Shown one piece after another: positions 17,514 to 27,643 of a DNA stretch of 64,000 nt (within the stretch, counting starts at the first letter, position 1; the number at the start of each line of letters is the position of its first letter). The translations under genes were made by a program, and so were the position numbers. This DNA comes from Lutibacter maritimus. GTDB lineage: Bacteria > Bacteroidota > Bacteroidia > Flavobacteriales > Flavobacteriaceae. The notes below the pieces were generated by a model. It was not told the origin of the DNA. It saw nothing but the letters and a program-made list of their open reading frames with translations, and made no database searches. The stretch is taken from NCBI RefSeq assembly GCF_900116115.1, contig NZ_FOZP01000003.1, positions 310,001-374,000 on the forward strand, given 5' to 3'.

Positions 17514-20141
17514 TTATTTTGCAAAACTTACAGCATATTTACTCATCAACTTTTTAAAGCTTTTAATACTTATTGGTTTTGAAATAAAATCATCAAAACC
17601 TTTTAACAACGCATTTTCAATTTCTTCATTTGAAGTATATGCAGATTGCGCAATTACGGTTAAATGTGGTTTCATTTCTTTGATTTTTCCAACAGCTTCA
17701 AACCCACTCATAATAGGCATTTTTAAATCCATTAAAACCAACGTAATTGCATTGTTAGTTTTGCAAAGTTCTACAGCTTCTTTACCATTTTTTGCATGTA
17801 AAATATTACAATTTAATTGTAGTATTTCATTGATTAGGGTTTCTAAAAACAAGTAGTTTACTTCTTCGTCTTCCGCAACTAAAATGGTGTATTTTTCTTT
17901 ATTAATAGCCGCGTTATTCGTGTTTTCAGTTGACACGTGAACTTTATTATAAGGAATTGTAATATAAAAGGTAGCTCCAGCTCCTTTTTTAGATTCTAGT
18001 CTAATTTTTCCACCTATTAATTCTACATTTTCTTTTACTATAGATAAACCCAAACCTAATCCTCCCATTTTTTTTGAAAGATCTTTTTCAGCTTGTGAAA
18101 ATCTTTCAAAAATTAATTCATGTTTTTCAGCTTCAATTCCAATTCCTGTATCTTTTACATAAATTTCAAGTTGGTTATCTTTTAATTCATACCCAAATTC
18201 AATAGAGCCTTTTTTAGTAAATTTTAAAGCATTTTCTAAAAGGTTGCTAATAATTTTTATTAATTTGGATTTATCGGTAAATATGGTGCTTTCAGTATCC
18301 GAAAGGTTATTTTTAATGTACAGTGGAATTTTATTTTCTTTTGCTTTTAGATCAAAAACAGAAAATAACTCTAAAAATAAATCATTTAAACAAACTTCAC
18401 TTTCAATGACCCTCACTTGTTTGGTTCCTAATCTAGAAATTTCAATAATATCATCAATTACTTGAAGCAATTGGTGCCCACTACTTTGAACAATTTTAAT
18501 GTAATTTTTCCTTTTTTCATCACTTAAATTTGGGTTTAATAGAAAATCGGTGAAACCTAAAATTCCATTCATTGGAGTTCTTATTTCATGAGACATATTG
18601 TTTAAAAACTCTGTTTTTAATCTATTACTTTCTTCGGCATTTCCTTTTGCTATAATTAATTCATTTTCAACCTTTTTTTGTTCTGTAATATCTATTTCTA
18701 TTCCATCCCAACACACTTCACCTTTTAAAATTCGTGGTTTAGAAACATAGTAAGACCACCTTGTTGAACCGTCTGGATTTAAAACTCTAGCTTCTTTCCT
18801 AAAAACAGACATTTCCTTTAACGCCTTTTTCTCTTTTTCAACAAGATCTTTAATGTCATCAGGATGAATTCGCCCGTAAATAAAATCAGGATTTTCCTTT
18901 ACTTGCTCAACTGAATAACCATATAAATCTTTCACAGTATCACTTACATAAGTAAATTTTCTTCTGTTTTCATCAATAGTAATAACTTGATAAATCATAC
19001 CATTTACCAAGTTATTTGAAATAAGTTTTAATTGTTTTTCACTTTCTTCTGCAACTTCTTTTGCTTCTATTAGTTCTTCATTTTTTTGACTTAAATCTGT
19101 AGTTAATTTTTTGGCAATTCTTTTTGCAAAACTGGCGGTATTGACTAATGAAAAGATTAAAAAACTTAATAAAATACTAATAATAAATCCTATGATTAAA
19201 ACCACAAAACTAAAACTACTAAAAAATGTTTTTTTTGGCTGCACAAATTCAAGTGTCCATATTTTATCGTTTAATTTTATGGGTAAAATTAAATTGTAGA
19301 AGTTATCAGGATTTGTATTGTTAAATTTTACATCTGAATTATATAAAAGTGATGCCAAATTTAATACATCTCCATCAAAAATATTTAAGTTAATTTGGGT
19401 TTCTCTATCTAAATTATATTGATCAATTACACCTTCCATAAAGTCATTTATTCTAAATGAAATTGCTGCCCAACTAGTAATAGCTTGCCTTCTTTTTGTG
19501 ACGCTATTTAAAGGCATATTTTTATTATAAACTGGAGAATAAATTACAATACCTGGCATACTATTTTTGGTTCCTTCTTGAATTAAAATAACCTTATTAG
19601 TTAAAACTGCAGTGTTTAAATCTCTCGATTCTTCTATGGCTTTTTTCATAATAGCATTAGAGCTAATATTAAAACCTATTGCTTTTAAATTTCTATCAAT
19701 TAACGGCTCTATAAAAATAATAGGAGTAAATTCATCCATTTCAACATTAGGAAAAACATTGTAATCGTTAGAAAATTCATTTTTAAACCGATTTGTATGT
19801 TTTTTAAGCTGATCTTTTGGCACAATTGTAACATAAGCAACTCCTTGAAAACCTTTTAAATAACTGCTTACGTTACTTTTTTCAATAAAATATTTCCAGT
19901 CACTTCGTGTAATTGTATCCGAAGCCATAAAAAATGAAGAACTGCTTTGCGAAAATTGAATATAAGCGTTTAATCTATTTTCAATTTTTGACTTTATTTC
20001 ATTTGCAACAATATGAAATTGTTGCTCTTCTATTTTATTATTATCACTTCTTACAAAATACATTGCAAGAATTGATAAACCTAAACTAAATAATAGTACA
20101 AGCAGTGGTGTTAAAAAAGCTCTATTTTTAATTACGGACAT
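17514..20141 (-). CDS. CHASE-PAS hybrid histidine kinase with C-terminal receiver
   Basis: The protein has 875 residues from the ATG at 20139-20141; an in-frame TTG eight codons upstream is a weaker option. Order: membrane helix, extracytoplasmic CHASE-type sensor (about 40-290, with VAYVTIVPKDQL and GIVIYSPVYNK), second helix (VVLIIGFIISILLSFLIF), and a PAS domain (about 380-485). Then come HisKA with H518 in NNMSHEIRTP, HATPase (NALKFTKKG, DTGIGI, GGLGLGLSIVKE) and a receiver with D805 in LVLMDLKMP. There is no output domain, so it must pass phosphate to a partner not seen here or act through its receiver. The ligand is unknown. It sits among PUL regulators but need not serve them. Confidence 0.9.
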   Translation of the reverse strand: MSVIKNRAFLTPLLVLLFSLGLSILAMYFVRSDNNKIEEQQFHIVANEIKSKIENRLNAYIQFSQSSSSFFMASDTITRSDWKYFIEKSNVSSYLKGFQGVAYVTIVPKDQLKKHTNRFKNEFSNDYNVFPNVEMDEFTPIIFIEPLIDRNLKAIGFNISSNAIMKKAIEESRDLNTAVLTNKVILIQEGTKNSMPGIVIYSPVYNKNMPLNSVTKRRQAITSWAAISFRINDFMEGVIDQYNLDRETQINLNIFDGDVLNLASLLYNSDVKFNNTNPDNFYNLILPIKLNDKIWTLEFVQPKKTFFSSFSFVVLIIGFIISILLSFLIFSLVNTASFAKRIAKKLTTDLSQKNEELIEAKEVAEESEKQLKLISNNLVNGMIYQVITIDENRRKFTYVSDTVKDLYGYSVEQVKENPDFIYGRIHPDDIKDLVEKEKKALKEMSVFRKEARVLNPDGSTRWSYYVSKPRILKGEVCWDGIEIDITEQKKVENELIIAKGNAEESNRLKTEFLNNMSHEIRTPMNGILGFTDFLLNPNLSDEKRKNYIKIVQSSGHQLLQVIDDIIEISRLGTKQVRVIESEVCLNDLFLELFSVFDLKAKENKIPLYIKNNLSDTESTIFTDKSKLIKIISNLLENALKFTKKGSIEFGYELKDNQLEIYVKDTGIGIEAEKHELIFERFSQAEKDLSKKMGGLGLGLSIVKENVELIGGKIRLESKKGAGATFYITIPYNKVHVSTENTNNAAINKEKYTILVAEDEEVNYLFLETLINEILQLNCNILHAKNGKEAVELCKTNNAITLVLMDLKMPIMSGFEAVGKIKEMKPHLTVIAQSAYTSNEEIENALLKGFDDFISKPISIKSFKKLMSKYAVSFAK

Positions 20142-20249
20142 AGGGGTTTGGAAATTTTCACCCAAAGTAAACTATTTTATAATGCAAACAAAAAATATTG
20201 TTAATGAAGTTTTACTCCTATGGTAAAAATGTGACATTAATTATTGTAT

Positions 20250-21089
20250 TTATTCAAGTGTAAAATTAACCAAAACAGGGAAATGATCTGATGGATATTT
20301 CCCATGATATTTTTCCCTTAAAACTTTATATTTATTCACTTTAATTGAATTCTCACTAACAAAAATAAAATCGATTCTATCCACACTTTCTTTAACTATA
20401 TTAAAGCCATTAAATGTTCCTAAAGTATCTTTTACTTTGTTTTTTGAAAGTATTTTTGAATCTTTTAAAAAAGAATTTATATAGTTAATTACCTCACTAT
20501 CTTCTGTTAAATTAAAATCACCCATTAATATTACGGGTAATTTTTCGGTATTTAATTTTCGTATTTTTTGAAGAATTAATAGTGCAGCTTCTTCTCGGGC
20601 TTTTACACCAACGTGGTCAAAATGAGTATTGAAAACCCAAAACTTTTTATTACTTTTTTTATCACTCAATTGTAAATATGTGCAAATTCTTGGGTATGCA
20701 GCATCCCATCCTTTTGATGGAACTTCAGGAGTTTCGGACAGCCAAAAGGTATTTTGCACATGCAACTGATATTTATTTTTATTATAAAAAATTGCTGAAA
20801 ATTCACCTTTATTTATACCATCATCTCTTCCAACTCCAACAAAATTATAATTTACCAAAACACTATCACAATAAGCTACTTGATTTGGTAATCCTTCTTG
20901 AATTCCTAAAATATCAACTTTATTGTTTAGTACTTGTTTTAATAATGCATTTTTTCGAACATCCCACCTATTATCGCCATCATTTTGTGTGTCTAAACGA
21001 ATGTTATATGTCATTACATTTAAGTTTTGACCAAATGAAATTTGAATAAATAATAAGTACGTTACTGATAGTAAGGCTAAATTTTTCAT
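20250..21089 (-). CDS. Secreted endonuclease/exonuclease/phosphatase (EEP) family hydrolase
   Basis: The protein has 279 residues with a signal peptide (MKNLALLSVTYLLFIQISFG). EEP-fold motifs are all present: MTYNIR (metal-site Asn), GIQEG (metal-site Glu), THFDHVG, GDFNLTEDS, RIDFIFVS and the closing SDHFPV. The family covers nucleases, sphingomyelinases and inositol or sugar phosphatases. The substrate cannot be told from sequence, and the secretion signal argues against DNA repair. It is the first of three minus-strand genes (then the hybrid kinase, then regulator 2), about 108 bp ahead of the kinase. No hairpin was seen between them. Confidence 0.85.
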   Translation of the reverse strand: MKNLALLSVTYLLFIQISFGQNLNVMTYNIRLDTQNDGDNRWDVRKNALLKQVLNNKVDILGIQEGLPNQVAYCDSVLVNYNFVGVGRDDGINKGEFSAIFYNKNKYQLHVQNTFWLSETPEVPSKGWDAAYPRICTYLQLSDKKSNKKFWVFNTHFDHVGVKAREEAALLILQKIRKLNTEKLPVILMGDFNLTEDSEVINYINSFLKDSKILSKNKVKDTLGTFNGFNIVKESVDRIDFIFVSENSIKVNKYKVLREKYHGKYPSDHFPVLVNFTLE

Positions 21090-21587
21090 TTACTTTATAA
21101 TTAATTATGTTTGGTAGTCTTTAAAACATTAAAATACCATTGTCTACAAATTAGAAGTATATTATATCCTTCTTTTAATTGAATGTCATTTTTTTATTTA
21201 AATAACTTAAATACTATTTTAAAATCGGTACAATTTAATATTAAAAAATGTAAGTAAAAGTTTTACGCTTTATAAAAATTATTCTTACAAAAGATAACCT
21301 ATAAATTTATAGATATTTATCTTTTTATCAAAAAATTAAACCCTCTTTTTAATTACATCAAATAGTAAATTTTCCTTTTCTATTAATTTTTATATCACAT
21401 TTATAAATATTTCATTTAAAATATTTTAGGTGAGTTTTATTTATCACAAAGCTAATGAAGTAATTATTTTTACATTACATCAATATTAAAAATAAAGTTT
21501 TAAAAATTGAAATGTATGAAACCTTAAAAATAAATTAAATATTGTAATTTAGTTTATGTAAACCAAATGTATTTTTCTGATAAAGTT
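21090..21587. promoter_or_regulatory. Divergent intergenic region between EEP hydrolase and regulator 3
   Basis: About 500 bp of very AT-rich sequence with no supportable gene. It must hold promoters for both flanking genes. It contains two copies of TACATCA, at 21354-21360 and 21476-21482. The same heptamer recurs upstream of the next susC. Confidence 0.5.
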
Positions 21588-24383
21588 ATGTTCAAAAAAA
21601 ATTATACTCACCTTATTTTTATAAGCATTCTGTTTGTAACATCGTTTGCTACATCACAAATAAAGTTACCTCCAATAAGTAATTTTAATTCAACTGATTA
21701 TGGTGCTGGAAATCAAAATTGGGGAGTTGACTCTGATAATGAACATATATATGTTGCTAATAATGAAGGCCTTTTGGAGTTTGATGGCGTGAATTGGTTT
21801 TTAAACAAATTACCAAACAAAACAATTATTCGGTCAGTTAAAGTAGTTGGAGATAAAATTTTTACAGGATCCTATGAAGAATTTGGTTATTGGACTCGTT
21901 TAAATAATGGCAACTTAGTTTATACAAGTTTAAGTAAATTTTTATCTCCTAATAAAATTGCTTCACAATCTATTTGGGGAATTTATGCAATTAAAGACAA
22001 AATAATATTTAAATCATTCAGCGATTTGTTTATTTATGAAAATGAAAAAATAAAAAAAATAAGACCAAATTTAATTTTAATGGCAGGTTTTACAGTTAAT
22101 GACAGATTTATTGTACAAGGGGTTGGTAAAGGATTACTTGAACTTAAAAATGATAAACTCTTTGTATTAAAAAATACTGAACTTCTAGCTGAAGATAGAG
22201 TTCAAGCCATATCAAATTTCAAAAACGATCAATTATTAATCGGCACATCACTCCACGGTTTATATACTTACTCTAATAATAAATTAGAAAAATGGGACAA
22301 TAATTTTAATAATTTACTTAAAGCACATCAACTAAATTCTTTATCATACACTAACGGAACTGTTTTTGCAGGCACCATTAAAAAAGGAATTTACCATTAC
22401 AACACCAATACAAATACTTTTATAAATTTAAATGTAAAAAATGGTCTTCAAAATAATACTGTTTTATCAAGCACAATAGATGCATCTAAAATTTTATGGT
22501 TAGCATTAGATAATGGAATTTCTGCTATTCCAATAAATTACTTTGCCTACTACTTAAATCCATACAAAGAAGATATAGGTGCTGTTTACGATATGGTTAA
22601 ATTAAACAATGAAGTTTATTTAGCCACTAATACAGGTATTTATAAAGCAGACAACAATGGTGTAAATTTTATTGAAGGTTCACAAGGTCATATTTGGTCA
22701 TTAGCACTTATAAATGATCAAATTATATGTGGGCATAATACGGGAACCTATAAAATACAAGACAACAAATTAACATTTATAAGTGAAAAAAATGGAGGTT
22801 ATATTTTTAAATCAATTCCAAGTCAACCAAATAAATACATTCAAGGAAACTATTCTGGACTTACATTGTATACTATAAAAGATAATAATTGGGAATACAG
22901 AGACGTACAAAATATAAATTTTCCAATTAAAAATATTGTTTTTGAGAATTCATACACAGCATGGGTTTTACATTCATACAAAGGCGTTTACCGCATTCAT
23001 TTTTCAAATAATTATGAAAAAATTATCAAAATTGAGGAACAGTTTAATAAAATATTTGATAATGTTTACGACTTAAAATTATTTAATATTGAAAGAAATA
23101 TCGCATTTTTTAGCAATGAAAAATGGTCAGTTTACAACCCTATTGAAAATAAAATAGAACCTTTTAAATCAATAAATAAAATTTTAGGAAAGGATAAAAA
23201 TTCCATCATATTAAACAACAATAGTCAAAATAATGTTGTTGTTTTTAAACGTAGTGACAATACAATTTTTATAAGGCAAAATATTCAAGATAGTCTTTCA
23301 CAAATATATTTACCTACAAAATATTATAAAGATAAATTGGTCAGAGGCGAAGGTGATCAACGTGCTGTTGTTATTAATGATAGTTTGGTATTTATATCAT
23401 TATACAATGATGTTTTAGTGGTAAATCCGAAGAAAATTAATCAGAATATTAAAATAATCCCTCCTACAATAAGCAGAATATATGTAAACAACCAACCTAA
23501 AAGTTTATTAGAAGAAATCGAGATTAAAAAAAGTGACACCATACAAATTAAACTTAAATCGCCACACCTTTCTAATAACACTATTGAATATTCTTTAGGA
23601 AATAATTATTGGATTGCAACAAATGGAAATATTGAATTAACGGGGTTACCATATGGTTCGTTAAAATTATTAGTTCGTTCATTTTTAAACTTTAAAGAAT
23701 ATAGCCCAATTAATTCCGTAAAATTATACATAAAACCGCCATGGTATATGGGCTTATGGGGAGTGGTTTTACTACTCAGCTTTTTAACACTTATTTTCTA
23801 TTTAATAACTATTATTAATAAATATGTACTTATAAAACATAAAAAATATTTAGATGATCAATACCAACATCAACAAGAAATTCATAGAAAAGAAGAAGCC
23901 TTAAAAAACGAAATGAAATTAAATGAACTCCAAAAAAAACAACATGAAATTGAGCTTGATTCTAAAACCAAAGAATTAGCAAATACTGCAATGGGTATGA
24001 CCAGAAAAGATGAATTACTTGAAAATATCAAAAAAGAATTAGAACAACTAAAAAAAGAAATTATAAATAAACCTAAATTAGAAAAATTACTTTCAACAAT
24101 TAATAAAAATATAAATACAACTAAAGATTGGGAAGTTTTCGAATCTAATTTCAATGAAATTCATGATACTTTTTTTAAATCATTACTTAAAAATACTGAA
24201 ACGCAATTAACTGCAAAAGACTTAAAATTGTGCGCTTATTTAAAAATGAATTTAGCGACTAAAGAAATTGCTCCTTTAATGGGTATTTCAACTCGTGGTG
24301 TTGAAATTCACAGATATAGACTTCGAAAAAAATTAAACTTAAGTAATGATCAAAATTTAAATGAATATTTTATGAAATTGTAA
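21588..24383 (+). CDS. SusR-like membrane regulator 3 (propeller, Y_Y_Y, LuxR-type HTH)
   Basis: The protein has 931 residues from the ATG at 21588, which places a typical signal peptide (MFKKNYTHLIFISILFVTSF) at the N-terminus. An in-frame ATG at 21567 would add seven residues. The propeller has YVANNEGLLEFDGVNW, ENGLQNNTVLS-type and LWLALDNGISAIP strands. A short Y_Y_Y-like domain precedes a membrane helix (LWGVVLLLSFLTLIFYLITI). A strong Lys/Glu coiled coil and a LuxR-type HTH (TKEIAPLMGIS, RGVEIHRYRLRKK) end the protein. It lies 223 bp upstream of the second susC in the same direction, so it is the probable activator of the beta-1,2-glucan PUL. Confidence 0.88.
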   Translation: MFKKNYTHLIFISILFVTSFATSQIKLPPISNFNSTDYGAGNQNWGVDSDNEHIYVANNEGLLEFDGVNWFLNKLPNKTIIRSVKVVGDKIFTGSYEEFGYWTRLNNGNLVYTSLSKFLSPNKIASQSIWGIYAIKDKIIFKSFSDLFIYENEKIKKIRPNLILMAGFTVNDRFIVQGVGKGLLELKNDKLFVLKNTELLAEDRVQAISNFKNDQLLIGTSLHGLYTYSNNKLEKWDNNFNNLLKAHQLNSLSYTNGTVFAGTIKKGIYHYNTNTNTFINLNVKNGLQNNTVLSSTIDASKILWLALDNGISAIPINYFAYYLNPYKEDIGAVYDMVKLNNEVYLATNTGIYKADNNGVNFIEGSQGHIWSLALINDQIICGHNTGTYKIQDNKLTFISEKNGGYIFKSIPSQPNKYIQGNYSGLTLYTIKDNNWEYRDVQNINFPIKNIVFENSYTAWVLHSYKGVYRIHFSNNYEKIIKIEEQFNKIFDNVYDLKLFNIERNIAFFSNEKWSVYNPIENKIEPFKSINKILGKDKNSIILNNNSQNNVVVFKRSDNTIFIRQNIQDSLSQIYLPTKYYKDKLVRGEGDQRAVVINDSLVFISLYNDVLVVNPKKINQNIKIIPPTISRIYVNNQPKSLLEEIEIKKSDTIQIKLKSPHLSNNTIEYSLGNNYWIATNGNIELTGLPYGSLKLLVRSFLNFKEYSPINSVKLYIKPPWYMGLWGVVLLLSFLTLIFYLITIINKYVLIKHKKYLDDQYQHQQEIHRKEEALKNEMKLNELQKKQHEIELDSKTKELANTAMGMTRKDELLENIKKELEQLKKEIINKPKLEKLLSTINKNINTTKDWEVFESNFNEIHDTFFKSLLKNTETQLTAKDLKLCAYLKMNLATKEIAPLMGISTRGVEIHRYRLRKKLNLSNDQNLNEYFMKL

Positions 24384-24606
24384 TTTTGTATATAAAACTA
24401 TTAAAATAGCATAATTACATACATCATTAATACATCATAAAACGTTTTCGTTAAATTTTTACGTTCATCAATACCTAGATTATCATACAAAAAAACTGAG
24501 GTTTTAAGCCTTTAAAAAAGATGATGTAGTTAAGAAGTGTCTTCATTATATACTTCAAACAAATTAAAAAATAACTTTACCCTAACTAAATTTAAAACTT
24601 TATACA
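24384..24606 (+). promoter_or_regulatory. Promoter region of susC (PUL 2) with TACATCA boxes
   Basis: TACATCA occurs at 24420-24426 and 24431-24437 (an 11-bp direct repeat) and inverted as TGATGTA at 24522-24528. Two more copies lie upstream of the adjacent regulator gene. The heptamer is therefore a candidate binding site of SusR-like regulator 3, acting on the susC operon and possibly on its own gene. A weak -7 box, TAACTTTA, is at 24572-24579. Confidence 0.45.
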
Positions 24607-27600
24607 ATGAAGAACAAAATAACATTTTTACTCCTTCTACTTTTTTATTGTTCTACAATTTTTGCCCAACAATTAAAAGTATCGGGTACAGTAAGTGATC
24701 AAAATGGAATTCCACTTCCAGGAGCTTCTGTTATAGTAAAAAATTCAACAATTGGTGTGCAAACCGATTTTGATGGAAAATTTACTTTAGAAAATATTTC
24801 TAAATCTGCTACCCTAGTAATTAGCTACTTAGGATATTTTACTATTGAACAAAATGTGAATGGACAAAGTGAAATTAATATTACACTTAAAGAAGACGCA
24901 CAAACACTTGATGAAGTTGTAGTTGTTGGTTACGGTAAAATGAATGTTAAAGATTTAACATCTTCAATAACCACAATTAAAGCTGAAGAAATTGCAAAAA
25001 CACCAACAGGAACTGCAATGCAAGCATTACAAGGAAAAGTGCCAGGGCTCCAAATAGTAAGCAGTGGAGGACCAGGTGATAGCCCAACAATTAGAGTTAG
25101 AGGTATTGGTTCTTTTCCAGGAGCAGGAAGTTCTGCCCCTTTATATGTAGTTGATGGAATGTTTTTTGATAATATTGATTTCTTAAATCCATCAGACATT
25201 ACTTCTATTTCTGTTTTAAAAGATGCTTCTGCATCAGCAATTTATGGTGTAAAAGCGGCAAACGGTGTAGTACTTATTGAAACAAAATCTGGCGGTTATA
25301 ATAAAGTAACCGAGGTTGTGTATGATGGTTATTCTGGGTATCAAGTTGCACAAAATGTATTAAAAATGGCAAATGCAGAACAATTTACTACAATGGCATT
25401 AGAATCTGGTTCAGCTGCAGATATTAGTTTTATTGCCAATGCTATGCAACGTTATGGAAGAAGTAGAATAAACCCAAATGTACCTGATGTAAATACAGAT
25501 TGGTATAAAGAAATTTTAAGACCCGCAACAATCCAAAACCATAGTATTGGAGTAACTGGCGGTAGTGATAAAGCATCCTATTCAATTGGTTTAAACTATT
25601 TTGAACAAGAGGGTATTTTAGATATGAAAAATCAATACGAAAGATTTAACTTACGATCAAAACTAGATTTTAAAGCAACCGATTGGCTAACCATTGGTGG
25701 TAATATGATTTTAAGTAATGCTACTAAATTTAATGAAGAATCCGCAGCTTGGAATCAAGCATATTTTGCAGTCCCAATTATACCAATTTATGATGACGCT
25801 AATACCGATGCTTGGCCAATAAATTACTCTAGTGCCCAAAGTATTGGTTATAGAAGTGGACAAAATCCATTCCCTGCATTAACATATAACAACAATAGAG
25901 ATAAAACCAGAAAAATACTTGCAAATTTTTATATGGAATTTGATTTAATTCCTAAAAAATTATCATTTAAAACTACTTATAATCATAGTTTCGCTTCACT
26001 TGATGCTAGAAGTGTAGATTTACCTTACTATATTACTAATGGTTTTCAACGTTCAATTTCAGCAGTAACAAAAAGATCTGAAACATTTTCAAACCAAATT
26101 TGGGATAATGTACTTACATATAATGATAAATTTGGAAATCATAACTTAACGGTAATGTTGGGTTCATCATTTAGAGATGATGCATGGAATATGCTAACAG
26201 CAAGAGGAGAAGATATCCCTTCTATAGACCAAGAAGTTGCCTGGTACATTAGCCAAGCTGGAACAATTAATATAGCAAGTGTAAGTGATGGAGGAAGTAG
26301 ACAATATGGTCTTTCATATTTTGGAAGAGTATCTTACAATTTTAATGATAAATATTTATTATATGGTACATTAAGAGCCGACGGTTCATCAAAATATCAA
26401 GAAAAATGGGGATACTTCCCTACAATTGGTGCAGGATGGGTGCTTTCTGAAGAAAACTTTATGAAAGAAAATAATTTTACAGATTATTTAAAACTACGTG
26501 CAAGTTGGGGCCAATTAGGAAATAGTAACGTACCTGCAAGTGATGGGGCTAATACAACAAGTATTGTTGATACAGCTATTGATGATGTGTTAGTATCTGG
26601 AACTGTAGCCTCAAGTACATTTTCATCACTAAAATGGGAACTAACTGAAGAAACTAACATTGGTATTACTTCTCGTTTTTTTAACAACAAACTAACATTA
26701 GATGCTGATTATTTTATTAGAGATACTAAAGAAGCTGTAATTCCTGTTGGATTTCCTTTAATTCCAGGCAGTGTAAACAAAAGTGTGGGTTCAATTAGAA
26801 ACGCTGGTTTTGAATTAGCATTAAGTTGGAATAATCAAATTTCTGATAATTTAAGTTACAATGTTAGCACAAATATTTCAACACTTAAAAATGAAGTATT
26901 AGACCTTTATGGACAAGAATATATTGATGGTGGCTCTGCAGAATTTAGACAAAGGTCTTATGTTGGTGAACCTCTATTAGCTTTTTATGGTAGAGAAGTA
27001 ATAGGTGTTTATCAAAATGAAGCTCAAATACAAGCAGACCCTGTTGCAGTAGCAAACGGGTTGGTTCCTGGAGATTTAATCTACAAAGATCAAAACAATG
27101 ATGATTTAATTGACGATAGTGACCGCGTTATTTTAGGTTCTTATTTACCTTCATTTATGTATGGTTTAAACATTGGAATTAACTACAAAAATTTCGAGTT
27201 TTCAACAAGTATGATGGGTCAAACTGGTAACAAAATTTTAAATAGAAAGCGTGGTGAATTAATTTGGACTTCAGATGGGAATTTAGATGCAGATTTAGCA
27301 ATTAATCGTTGGCATGGTGAAGGAACTTCCAACTCATATCCATCATCAGCAGGATTAAGAAAAGGTTGGAATCAAAAAATGAGTGACTACTTTGTAGAAG
27401 ATGGATCATTTTTTAGAATTCAAAACATACAAATTGCATATAATTTTAAACAAGGAAGTCAATTTGTAGGTACAAAAATACCAGATATAAGACTATCCTT
27501 AACTGCAGAAAGACCATTTACATTCTTTAAATACAATGGATTTAATCCTGAAGTAGCAAACGGAATTGACACCCAAACCTATCCAATACCAGCAGTTTAT

Positions 27601-27627
27601 ACATTAGGTGTAAATATTAAAATTTAA
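24607..27627 (+). CDS. SusC/RagA-family TonB-dependent transporter (PUL 2)
   Basis: The protein has 1006 residues. A signal peptide (MKNKITFLLLLLFYCSTIFA) is followed by a carboxypeptidase-regulatory-like domain (KVSGTVSDQNGIPLPGASVI), the TonB box region DEVVVVGYGKMN, a plug with QALQGKVPGLQIVSSGGPGD and ITSISVLKDASASAIYG, and the barrel. There is no STN domain. It is the first gene of the operon that includes two GH144 enzymes, so it should import beta-1,2-gluco-oligosaccharides into the periplasm together with the SusD encoded 16 bp downstream. Confidence 0.95.
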   Translation: MKNKITFLLLLLFYCSTIFAQQLKVSGTVSDQNGIPLPGASVIVKNSTIGVQTDFDGKFTLENISKSATLVISYLGYFTIEQNVNGQSEINITLKEDAQTLDEVVVVGYGKMNVKDLTSSITTIKAEEIAKTPTGTAMQALQGKVPGLQIVSSGGPGDSPTIRVRGIGSFPGAGSSAPLYVVDGMFFDNIDFLNPSDITSISVLKDASASAIYGVKAANGVVLIETKSGGYNKVTEVVYDGYSGYQVAQNVLKMANAEQFTTMALESGSAADISFIANAMQRYGRSRINPNVPDVNTDWYKEILRPATIQNHSIGVTGGSDKASYSIGLNYFEQEGILDMKNQYERFNLRSKLDFKATDWLTIGGNMILSNATKFNEESAAWNQAYFAVPIIPIYDDANTDAWPINYSSAQSIGYRSGQNPFPALTYNNNRDKTRKILANFYMEFDLIPKKLSFKTTYNHSFASLDARSVDLPYYITNGFQRSISAVTKRSETFSNQIWDNVLTYNDKFGNHNLTVMLGSSFRDDAWNMLTARGEDIPSIDQEVAWYISQAGTINIASVSDGGSRQYGLSYFGRVSYNFNDKYLLYGTLRADGSSKYQEKWGYFPTIGAGWVLSEENFMKENNFTDYLKLRASWGQLGNSNVPASDGANTTSIVDTAIDDVLVSGTVASSTFSSLKWELTEETNIGITSRFFNNKLTLDADYFIRDTKEAVIPVGFPLIPGSVNKSVGSIRNAGFELALSWNNQISDNLSYNVSTNISTLKNEVLDLYGQEYIDGGSAEFRQRSYVGEPLLAFYGREVIGVYQNEAQIQADPVAVANGLVPGDLIYKDQNNDDLIDDSDRVILGSYLPSFMYGLNIGINYKNFEFSTSMMGQTGNKILNRKRGELIWTSDGNLDADLAINRWHGEGTSNSYPSSAGLRKGWNQKMSDYFVEDGSFFRIQNIQIAYNFKQGSQFVGTKIPDIRLSLTAERPFTFFKYNGFNPEVANGIDTQTYPIPAVYTLGVNIKI

Positions 27628-27643
27628 TTGAAAAAATAACATT

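Noticed and set aside
20678-21049. 123-codon open frame on the plus strand
   Set aside because: Antisense to the EEP hydrolase, whose motifs are clear; low-complexity composition.
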